DNA of 64,000 nucleotides from Crateriforma spongiae. GTDB taxonomy: Bacteria; Planctomycetota; Planctomycetia; Pirellulales; Pirellulaceae. Location: contig NZ_JAAXMS010000002.1 in assembly GCF_012290005.1 (NCBI RefSeq), forward strand, positions 310,001 to 374,000, written 5' to 3'. The first letter of the stretch is position 1. Each line of letters begins with the position of its first letter. A model generated the notes under the pieces. It saw only the letters and a list, made by a program, of their open reading frames with translations, did not search any database and was not told the origin of the DNA. The position numbers and the translations under genes are program-made. Positions 56,709-64,000 of this stretch are shown one piece after another.

Positions 56709-57815
56709 ATGGCACGAATTGTCTACAGTTTATCAGGCGAAGGTCGTGGCCATGCGACCCGAGCCCACACCGTGATTTCGTTGCTTGGCCGACAGCATGA
56801 CGTCCTGGTGTATGCCCCCGGAATGGCGCACGATTTGTTGTCTCAGTGCCAGTATGATCCTCAACGAATCATGTTGCGGCGACTGGACGGCCTGCGTTTT
56901 CGCTACCGTGGTCGCCGACTGAGCTACCTATCTTCGCTGGTCGCGTCGTCGGGTTTCCTGATGCGATTGCCGGCCCGCCTACGAACAATCCGTCATGAAA
57001 TCCGCAACTGGGGCGCGACGCACGTCATCAACGACTTCGAACCGCTGTTGTCGCGAGTCGCTCGCAGTTCCGGCTTGCCATTGATCAGTCTGGATCACCA
57101 GCACTTTCTTGCGGCGATGGACACCAGCGTCTTGCCATCCTCGCTGGCCCGCAAGGTTCGCTTTTTGCGGTTAAGCATCCCGTTGTTTTGCCCGCGTCCC
57201 GACCGACAGATCATTTCGTCCTATTTCGATTTTCCAGTCCGACCGTCGATGTCGCATCAAGTGACCAAAGTGGGACCTTTGCTTCGTAACGCCGTGCTGC
57301 GTGCTAAATCAGAATCAGGCGAACACTTGGTGGCATACTTCCGCCGCGACCTTCCAAAGCAACTCCTGAAATCGCTGCAACGTTGCGGCAAACAAGTCTA
57401 CGTGTACGGGCTGGGGGCGTTGTCGCCGACGGGAAACGTCCAGTTTTTGGAAACGTCCGTTGACGGTTTCCTGGAACACTTGCGGTCCAGCACCGCACTT
57501 GTCTGCAGCAGCGGAAACCAGTTGATCGGCGAAGCCTTGCACTGGTCGAAACCCATCTTGGCTGTCCCGGAATTCGGAAACTTTGAACAAGAGATCAACG
57601 GTTTCTTTCTGCCAACGACCGGCGGAGGCCAAACCGTACAGGATTCCCAGGTCAATCCACAAACCGTCGGGCAGTTCTTGGAAAACATTGACCGCTATCG
57701 CAACGCCAACGGCGCCGTCGCGGCGGGAAATCAAGTGGTCATTGATCGCTTGAATCAAATGATCTTGGATCACGATTCTGCGGATCAACAGTCTGCGCCG
57801 TCACACGCCGCCTGA
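56709..57815 (+). CDS. GT28-like glycosyltransferase
   Basis: 368 residues from ATG 56709 (frame open from 56652). The N-terminus ARIVYSLSGEGRGHATRAHT is the GEGxGH motif of UDP-sugar transferases of the GT-B fold such as MurG and related YjiC/glycolipid-type enzymes. The C-terminal half has VQFLETSVDGFLEHLRSSTA, the acceptor/donor site CSSGNQLIGEALHWSKPILA and EQEINGFFLPTTGGG. It should transfer a sugar from a nucleotide donor to a lipid or other acceptor. The radical SAM/SPASM gene follows 85 bases downstream in the same direction. Confidence 0.88.
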   Translation: MARIVYSLSGEGRGHATRAHTVISLLGRQHDVLVYAPGMAHDLLSQCQYDPQRIMLRRLDGLRFRYRGRRLSYLSSLVASSGFLMRLPARLRTIRHEIRNWGATHVINDFEPLLSRVARSSGLPLISLDHQHFLAAMDTSVLPSSLARKVRFLRLSIPLFCPRPDRQIISSYFDFPVRPSMSHQVTKVGPLLRNAVLRAKSESGEHLVAYFRRDLPKQLLKSLQRCGKQVYVYGLGALSPTGNVQFLETSVDGFLEHLRSSTALVCSSGNQLIGEALHWSKPILAVPEFGNFEQEINGFFLPTTGGGQTVQDSQVNPQTVGQFLENIDRYRNANGAVAAGNQVVIDRLNQMILDHDSADQQSAPSHAA

Positions 57816-57900
57816 AATCTGTACCCAGCATTCGCGTCGACTGGACGTCGCCCCCATCATTGTCGAAGCCCTCGAATCCACCCCATCCGGAGCCCCAAGC

Positions 57901-59064
57901 TTGTTCCGAGCACTCGCAGGCGTTGACCTTCCGTCGACTCATCAGTTCCGCCGAACCGCGCAAGCTTTGACCCGTGGTCCGGGATGGATTCGCGATGCGT
58001 GGCGTACGCGACGTCGTAAAGATGTCTTGCCTCGCATGCTGACGTACACGGTGACATTTGGCTGCAACGCACGCTGCATCATGTGCGATTCGTGGAAGAT
58101 GCCCACCGACGATGACCTTCGGCTGAACGACATCAAACACATCTTTCGGCAACTGCCCACGATGGATGTTGTCCGTCTGACTGGCGGGGAACCCTTGGTG
58201 CGAATGGACTTCACCGAAATCGCAAATCTTGCAATCAAGACACTGCGTCCTCTGATGCTCCATGTCACCAGCAATGGGTTCTTGACCAAACGATTGGTGG
58301 ATTTCTGTGAAAAGCGTGATCGATCGGTACCGCTGGAATTGCTGATCTCCGTCGATGGGATGGGTGAGAAACACAATCAAATTCGTGGAAGCAACCTAGC
58401 CTGGCCCAGCGTCGTCAAGTCGCTACAGGAATTGGCACCGCGACGAAAAGAGCTGAACCTAAAACTTGCGGTGAATCAGACCGTCGTCGACGCCGAAGGT
58501 GCCGATCACTACCGACAATTGCAGGCGATGCTACGCGATATGAATGTCCCGCATCACCTGGTCATCGCCTACGACACCAGCGCGACCTACAACGTTCAAC
58601 GTGAACTGGATGTTGCCCCCAAAGCCCCCGGTGAATTCTTAACGTTTGGCGACTTGGACACACTGAAACTGGATGCATTGCTGGAACAGGCCGAACAGGA
58701 CACGGGCCACCTTCCCTGGGGCGAACGTATCGCAAAACGGTATTACTTGCGTGGCATCCGTAATCGTATCGTCCACGGCCAAGCCAGCCCGAACCCGCCC
58801 TGTGTCGCCCTGACCAGCCACCTGCGACTGTTTCCCAACGGTGACGTTCCGACGTGCCAATTCAACAGCCGGATTGTGGGGAACTTGCGTGAACAAACCT
58901 TCGACGAAGTGTGGCACGGCCTGAAAATTTCTGAGTCACGCGACTGGGTGCGATCATGCCCGGGGTGTTGGGCCGAGTGCGAAGTGATTCCCAGCGCCGT
59001 CTACAGCTTGGACATCCTGCAACGTGCGTCCATGTCATCACCGAAATCCACTTCCGTGGTTTGA
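57901..59064 (+). CDS. Radical SAM protein with SPASM-like C-terminus
   Basis: 387 residues from TTG 57901, the first start in this frame. The N-terminal 45 residues are basic and poorly conserved-looking. The cluster motif C55-x3-C59-x2-C62 is in FGCNARCIMCDSWKMP, then VVRLTGGEPLVRMDF and LISVDGMGEKHNQIRG. The C-terminal part has CVALTSHLRLFPNGDVPTC and GNLREQTFDEVW, then SCPGCWAEC, the Cys pattern of a SPASM-type auxiliary iron-sulfur domain. Such enzymes modify peptides or act in other radical chemistry. No precursor peptide gene was found beside it. It is downstream of a glycosyltransferase and convergent with the Gly-rich giant (4-base gap). Confidence 0.85.
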   Translation: MFRALAGVDLPSTHQFRRTAQALTRGPGWIRDAWRTRRRKDVLPRMLTYTVTFGCNARCIMCDSWKMPTDDDLRLNDIKHIFRQLPTMDVVRLTGGEPLVRMDFTEIANLAIKTLRPLMLHVTSNGFLTKRLVDFCEKRDRSVPLELLISVDGMGEKHNQIRGSNLAWPSVVKSLQELAPRRKELNLKLAVNQTVVDAEGADHYRQLQAMLRDMNVPHHLVIAYDTSATYNVQRELDVAPKAPGEFLTFGDLDTLKLDALLEQAEQDTGHLPWGERIAKRYYLRGIRNRIVHGQASPNPPCVALTSHLRLFPNGDVPTCQFNSRIVGNLREQTFDEVWHGLKISESRDWVRSCPGCWAECEVIPSAVYSLDILQRASMSSPKSTSVV

Positions 59065-59068
59065 TCAG

Positions 59069-62000
59069 CTACGCCGAACCGCCCGTCGGCGTCGGTTTGG
59101 AACTGGCTTGCCGCGTGGCTGTCACCGCCGCGGTTTCCAACGGAACCAACAACTCATTCCGCTGCTCGGCGACCTCGTATTCCGTTCTCGCACGACGCAA
59201 TTCCGCCTGTTTTTCGGCGTGAACCAACGCATCAAACTGCTTGCCCGACATCACCCGCTGCTTTTCCAACAGAACTTCTGGGTCATACGTCAGTCCATCA
59301 TGAGACTGGGCAACCGTGTATTTGGACAACTTCGTTCGTTCGTTTCGCAGACGCGTTTCGATTTGACGGATCTTTTCATCCGCAGTGTCGCGGGCCAATC
59401 CTTTGGGGACTTTTTTCTTAGCGCCGCCGAATGCGTTGTAATCATCGCTAGACGACGTCCAGCGATCCCACCATGACAGCTTGGGACCGAAGATGGCCGA
59501 GGTGATCCGATCCACACGATCGAGCATGTGAGCTGAAACGGCGCGACTGCGTTTAAGAAACGCGGTTGGAAAAATCGGCAAATCCCAAGCCGTGCGACTT
59601 TCCATCGCCATATACCTCAGGTTGGCGATCAAATCGTACAGCAACCGAAGCGTCGTTTCGTTCTCCTGCATTTGCCGATAAGTCACACCGTAGTTCAACG
59701 AGCGCTCCGCCAAATAATTCAACTTGGGCGTCAAGCTTGCCACCCCCCACGGCCCCCAAACCCGGCTGTTCCGAGCAGTCAACTGTTCGTTGTAAAGATC
59801 GACCATGATCGAATCCAACAACTCTTGACCGATCTGCTGTACTTCATCGTCCGTCAGTGGACGATCAATGTAGTCTTCACGATAGCGTGGAAACACTCGT
59901 TCGCTGACCACACGAATGAATCGATCGACCTTGTCTTCGAACTTCAACGCCAAAAAAATTCCGTGCTTGTTGGCATTGCTGGTAATGAACTCGGGATCCA
60001 CTAGGTCGATGGGATCCACTTCATAAAGAACCACGGAACCCTTGGTGGAATCCAAAGTCCGCCGGGCCTCCAGCGTTCCCACCTGCCGATGTCGAAAAAA
60101 TCCCCAGCTCGTATCCGAGTCTCCGGTATCGTAGCGATGCACAATGACCCATCGATGTAGCGGATCGATCTTGCGGAGTCGCCGCTGCAGTCGTTCGGCT
60201 TGTTTGGTCAGCCAGGCTTGGTCAGGCTGGAACAAGAAGGTGCGTTTGGAGACGTCAAATCGGTGGACCGCTCCCATCGCCTGGTCAGCAATCTCCGACG
60301 CATCGCTGGCCACAGCCTGGCTGACATCGCCACTGCGGGCCACATATTTGCCCCAGCGTTTGACGGCTTTTAAAAACTGCTTCTGATCTGTTAGCTGTTG
60401 GTCGGACTTGAATTCATCCAATGGCACCATCGCCGAAGCCAACATTGCTTCACCGCCGGTTTTCGAATCCCCCACGATATAAAAGTTGATGTCAAAATCG
60501 GCCGCAGCCTTCAAGAATTGCGACCGGGACAATTCATTGAAGGAAACGGTTCGCCCGGCGGCGGTCCTGAAATGATCATTCGGAATGATGATGGTCATTC
60601 CACGCCAGTGATCCAACAACGAATGATCCTGCTGGACCCGACGAACCAAATCGAAAAAACCGTAATACGAAACGTCCCAAACATCCAAGCCGCTTCCGAA
60701 ATAGTCCGCCAACTGGGTCCACCGATCAATGTCGTTCACATCGGTGTTGCGATTCGCAATCAGCAAGAATCGTGACCCATCGTCACGTCGATAGGGTTCG
60801 GCAACGCGAATTTGCCAGTTCCGATAGTCGACACAACGGAATTCATCGTGACGCGGACTGGACTTGGGTCGTTGTAGATGCAGATCGATTCCGAATCGGA
60901 AAGCTTGATAGGGAATAATATCCGCATCTTCGCGAATGCCAATTCGGGTTTGAATCTGGTGTGTCTGCCCTGGCCGCAAGTCGCTGATGGGGCAGGTCAG
61001 ATCCGTGGACATCAAGTCATACGGTTGATCGGTTGGATCAAAAAACGCGATGTTCTCGAAAGCCAGGTCGCCGCTAAGCAATCGCATCTGGCTTTTGACC
61101 GCCCGATACAAGTATTGGTTATCGAAGGTTTCATCGCCAACGTTAGTGACCCCGATACGCACCCACGTGGATTCCCCGGGCGTCAGGCTTCCTAAAGCTT
61201 CGATCTCGGTTAATTCGATCGGAAAACGAACCGCGATATCTTCGCCGTTTTCGAACTGACGAAAAGGGCGGCGAATCCCACTTTCCATCCGACAGTGTGG
61301 ATCGACCTGATGATCCAACGTGAACGGCTGGCGTCGTGGACGATCAACGTCATAGTCACCCAAGCGAAAACGCAAGCCGGCGTTTTGAAACGTAAAGCTT
61401 TCGCCCGGCTGCAACGACCTGACCAGTACCAGATCCACTTCATCGGGCAGAATCCATCGATCACGTTCCAGAAAGATCCGCACCACAAAGTTGTCGGGCG
61501 TCGGCATTCCACCGCAATTGACAATGGTGATGGCGTCGGCACTGACCAGACTATCGGGTTCAAGGATGGCATACTCCGATGCAACATCCAGTGTTCGCAA
61601 TTGCAGGTCGTAAGGGGATGGATAGCGAACCACGCCTTCGGGCAGCTGAACATCAATTGCCAGACGCCCGGGTCGAGCTTCGGCACCATCAACCGGTCGA
61701 TAAAATGCGGGCGCACCGTCACGCCCCGCCCTGCCTCGGAAGCCTCCCGGATTACCACGATGGACCACTCGCGTCCGCGTTCGGCCCTCACTGTCACGAT
61801 AGGTCTTGGTCTCGGTCCAGTGATAACTGCTGCCGCCGGGACCGCCGGGGCCACCTTTTCCGGGTTTACCTGGCGTTCCCGCGAAGCCCACATCGCCACT
61901 GCGTTGGTCGCCCTTGACCAACATCAACAAACCCAGGTCGCGATGATCGATCTGTAGTCGCAGGTCGGATCCGCGCCCCGCGTTCCCACCGTCGGTTGCA

Positions 62001-62470
62001 TTGCCCGCATTGCCGCCGTCGCCACCAGGCCCACCGTTTCCGCCACGCGAAAACCGAGTGGCGTCGCGTCCACGATACCCGCGACTGCCTGGCTGGCCGT
62101 TGCCACCGTCACCGCCATTACCGCCTCGACCTCCCCTGCCGTCCATGAAGACATAGCCGAGGTCGCCAATGTTCAAATCGACTTGGACAGGACCGTTCAG
62201 CCGCAGACTTTGCCGATCCATCCCCGAAAATCCCAGCTGGACAATCGCATCGGTGGCGTCGCCGCCGTCTTCGGGTGATGTCGCATTGCCGCCGTTGGCA
62301 CCACGCTGTCCGGGACGCACCGGCGGGCGACGATAACTGGTGCCGTGCTGTCCGTGTCGCCCGTTACGTCCACGTAGCGGCAGCTGGTACAGGCTATCGA
62401 TTTCCCCGACCGAGGCAAAACATCCGGGTCCTGGTTCGTCTGTCGGATCTTGTTGTCGATCGATTGCCAA
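59069..62470 (-). CDS. Large protein with collagen-like Gly-rich N-terminus, function unknown
   Basis: 1133 residues. The start is TTG 62470 with a stop three codons before it, so no longer start is possible. Blocks at 33-70, 110-168, 195-213 and 239-253 are rich in Gly-x-y repeats (GRGGRGGNGGDGGNGQPG, GTPGKPGKGGPGGPGG). Then a beta-rich region about 270-560 has CARDB-like features (LEPDSLVSADAITIVNCGG, LTPGESTWVRIGVTNVGDE). The middle part (~560-950) is mixed and contains DRWTQLADYFGSGLDVWDVS and VGDSKTGGEAMLASAM. A charged helical/coiled-coil end follows (IRQIETRLRNERTKLSKYTV). No signal peptide or membrane helix is seen. I do not recognise the family. Confidence 0.72.
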   Translation of the reverse strand: MAIDRQQDPTDEPGPGCFASVGEIDSLYQLPLRGRNGRHGQHGTSYRRPPVRPGQRGANGGNATSPEDGGDATDAIVQLGFSGMDRQSLRLNGPVQVDLNIGDLGYVFMDGRGGRGGNGGDGGNGQPGSRGYRGRDATRFSRGGNGGPGGDGGNAGNATDGGNAGRGSDLRLQIDHRDLGLLMLVKGDQRSGDVGFAGTPGKPGKGGPGGPGGSSYHWTETKTYRDSEGRTRTRVVHRGNPGGFRGRAGRDGAPAFYRPVDGAEARPGRLAIDVQLPEGVVRYPSPYDLQLRTLDVASEYAILEPDSLVSADAITIVNCGGMPTPDNFVVRIFLERDRWILPDEVDLVLVRSLQPGESFTFQNAGLRFRLGDYDVDRPRRQPFTLDHQVDPHCRMESGIRRPFRQFENGEDIAVRFPIELTEIEALGSLTPGESTWVRIGVTNVGDETFDNQYLYRAVKSQMRLLSGDLAFENIAFFDPTDQPYDLMSTDLTCPISDLRPGQTHQIQTRIGIREDADIIPYQAFRFGIDLHLQRPKSSPRHDEFRCVDYRNWQIRVAEPYRRDDGSRFLLIANRNTDVNDIDRWTQLADYFGSGLDVWDVSYYGFFDLVRRVQQDHSLLDHWRGMTIIIPNDHFRTAAGRTVSFNELSRSQFLKAAADFDINFYIVGDSKTGGEAMLASAMVPLDEFKSDQQLTDQKQFLKAVKRWGKYVARSGDVSQAVASDASEIADQAMGAVHRFDVSKRTFLFQPDQAWLTKQAERLQRRLRKIDPLHRWVIVHRYDTGDSDTSWGFFRHRQVGTLEARRTLDSTKGSVVLYEVDPIDLVDPEFITSNANKHGIFLALKFEDKVDRFIRVVSERVFPRYREDYIDRPLTDDEVQQIGQELLDSIMVDLYNEQLTARNSRVWGPWGVASLTPKLNYLAERSLNYGVTYRQMQENETTLRLLYDLIANLRYMAMESRTAWDLPIFPTAFLKRSRAVSAHMLDRVDRITSAIFGPKLSWWDRWTSSSDDYNAFGGAKKKVPKGLARDTADEKIRQIETRLRNERTKLSKYTVAQSHDGLTYDPEVLLEKQRVMSGKQFDALVHAEKQAELRRARTEYEVAEQRNELLVPLETAAVTATRQASSKPTPTGGSA

Positions 62471-62669
62471 TTCCTAGTCTCCGCATCGTGGGTCACGACG
62501 ACATTCTATCCTGACGACACGGGGACATTGACGATGTCGAAAAAGATGAATTGACCGAGTGCCAAAACAAACATGTGCACGACAGCCATTCGCTGAAACG
62601 CGAACCTTCTTGGCAACCGTCGACAGTTAATGGGGCAAGCAAGAAGCTGACAGTTTCCGATGCCTTTGA

Positions 62670-64000
62670 CTATTCCGTGCCCGTTGGATTTCGTTCGACG
62701 ATTGCCATGATGCCCGCTGGCGAACCAACATCGATCATATGTCGATCACCGCGCAATTCCGCCATCCATTGTTCGCCGGTTGGTTGCCCGACGGCCCCGA
62801 GGATTCTGACGTTCAGCTTGTCAGATTCTCGCCACCCCTTGATCGAGACCTTCCCTATGACCGGACGAATCTCAACAGGGCCGTCGCCCCACTGGTCGAC
62901 CGTCTGCATGTCGTCATGCCAAGTCAATCCCTTGCAAACGGCTCGGTCGGCCGCTAGCAACAACAATTGACGACTGTCTTGAATCGGTTGTCCATCCAAA
63001 CTGACTAACATCACCACCGCGAAATCATTGGACAAGTCTGTCGACAAGTGGCGAGTGCCCTTCCAGGCTTTTCCCCGCCAATCCGATTGAAATCCAACGA
63101 TCGCTTCGGCCATCGGCGATTGTATCAATAGATGCCCACGACCGTTTTGAAAGTCAAGCCAATCCAATTGTCCACCTTCGGATCGGATCCCGTTGTCAAT
63201 CGACACGGCCGGATAATCCGCGGACGGCACTTCGTCATCACCCACATATTGCCAACGCGTCTGCTGTACTAGCGGTAAGGTTTTTGGAAACAACGGGTCG
63301 AAAAACGGTCGATGATCCCAACGACTGACTCGGCACCAATCGACCATTTCCCTTGCACTGACATTCCGAACCGTTTGTTCGGTCGCGGGCCGGATCACCC
63401 GTTGATGCCACATCAGACCGCACGCCCACAATGTGGCCACTTTGATTGGATCGGGTGACAACTGGAACAATTCGTGTCGCTCGATGATTGACTTGCTGTC
63501 ATAAAAGCTGGATCCCCAAGCGTGGAAACACACACCATCCCAGTCTTGCAACATGCTGTACGCGGTCACAATCGGCATCCCTTCGGCGGCATACCGGTGC
63601 GGATACGGATGCTGTGTTTCGCTAATCACAAATGGTTTGCCGACCATTGCGGTGCGAGCAAATTGCACGATTGTGCTGTCCGATGGATCGTTCACCATTG
63701 GATCGTTTTTGATCCTGACTTCGGTTCCCGTACTGGGGTGCTGCCAATAACCATGTCCGTCCATGTAGTCGAACATGGCGTTGTTTAGCATGTGCGGATA
63801 TCCGTTCAATGTATCGCTGTGATCAGAATCACCGATCAACATCGATTTCAGACCGACTTGGTCCTTCAAAAAGGATCGCATTTGCGACAGAAACTTGCGT
63901 TCCGTTTGCACAATGAACTGATAATCCGTTTCGAATCGTTCGCGACTGACCCCTGCGAACTGATCGGGCGACAGCAATGTCAAAGGACCGGCCCGGCCCG
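62670..64000 (-). CDS. Glycoside hydrolase-like protein, N-terminus cut by window edge
   Basis: At least 443 residues are read from the right edge to a stop at 62670; the frame has no stop up to base 64000, so its true start lies outside. The portion NNAMFDYMDGHGYWQHP and then MVGKPFVISETQHPYPHR fits a TIM-barrel clan A glycosidase, with the nucleophile Glu in ISETQH preceded by a GKPFVIS strand. MLQDWDGVCFHAWGSSF also fits the barrel. The C-terminal ~150 residues are beta-rich and may be a sandwich domain, with WLDFQNGRGHLLIQSPMA. The exact family cannot be set from this fragment. Confidence 0.72.
   Translation of the reverse strand, partial: GRAGPLTLLSPDQFAGVSRERFETDYQFIVQTERKFLSQMRSFLKDQVGLKSMLIGDSDHSDTLNGYPHMLNNAMFDYMDGHGYWQHPSTGTEVRIKNDPMVNDPSDSTIVQFARTAMVGKPFVISETQHPYPHRYAAEGMPIVTAYSMLQDWDGVCFHAWGSSFYDSKSIIERHELFQLSPDPIKVATLWACGLMWHQRVIRPATEQTVRNVSAREMVDWCRVSRWDHRPFFDPLFPKTLPLVQQTRWQYVGDDEVPSADYPAVSIDNGIRSEGGQLDWLDFQNGRGHLLIQSPMAEAIVGFQSDWRGKAWKGTRHLSTDLSNDFAVVMLVSLDGQPIQDSRQLLLLAADRAVCKGLTWHDDMQTVDQWGDGPVEIRPVIGKVSIKGWRESDKLNVRILGAVGQPTGEQWMAELRGDRHMIDVGSPAGIMAIVERNPTGTE

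Noticed and set aside
1-64000. Mobile elements, CRISPR arrays and rRNA
   Set aside because: I searched by eye for transposase/integrase motifs, regularly spaced repeats and rRNA sequence, and found none.

Overview
The window looks like chromosomal DNA from a planctomycete of the Pirellulales/Rhodopirellula type. The grounds are moderately GC-rich DNA, few clear Shine-Dalgarno sites, several likely GTG/TTG starts, secreted sulfatases, a PQQ-type propeller protein fused to a linker typical of planctomycete protein kinases, zinc-ribbon headers, and many large proteins with no recognisable family. This assignment is inference from gene content. I saw no transposase, integrase, CRISPR array or rRNA. 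One tRNA gene (Phe, anticodon GAA) is present.

Layout. (1) 1-12.9 kb, minus strand: an apparently single operon of eight genes around an ExbB/TolQ channel and two ExbD/TolR proteins. In transcription order these are a prenyltransferase-repeat/HEAT-like protein, a TonB-position membrane protein, ExbB, ExbD, a zinc-ribbon ExbD, a membrane-anchored beta-propeller, a solute-binding-like protein, and a secreted protein cut by the left edge. (2) 13-24 kb: tRNA-Phe, a sodium symporter (NSS family) with a previously unlisted 38-residue MetS-like small subunit, a type I phosphodiesterase, a tRNA-dihydrouridine synthase, a sulfatase, an ArsM/ArsS-like arsenosugar pair and an ABC-F ATPase. (3) 24-41 kb: 2-oxoglutarate dehydrogenase E1, a CPBP protease, a second sulfatase, an FHA protein, a Gln-rich coiled-coil membrane protein, a DCC-type thiol oxidoreductase, PurQ, an Nfn-like flavoprotein pair, an arrestin-like membrane protein with an AAA-type ATPase, a PH-like membrane protein and an unknown secreted protein. 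(4) 40.3-53.3 kb: a compact natural-product locus. A fully reducing type I PKS (KS-AT-DH-ER-KR-ACP) is translationally coupled to a single NRPS module (C-A-PCP-TE). It is flanked by a MacB/LolD-type ABC ATPase on one side and an FtsX-type permease on the other. (5) 53.4-64 kb: an S49 (SppA-like) lipoprotein lacking both catalytic residues, a secreted unknown coupled to a DUF2817-type carboxypeptidase, a glycosyltransferase with a radical SAM/SPASM protein, a 1133-residue protein with a collagen-like Gly-rich head, and a glycosidase cut by the right edge.

The strongest candidates for undescribed biology are the PKS-NRPS locus with its split exporter (predicted product an N-acyl amino acid or small lipopeptide), the energised ExbBD-propeller operon, the pseudo-S49 lipoprotein, and the Gly-rich giant protein. 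Product and function statements for these are inference from domain order and neighbours; no database search was run.
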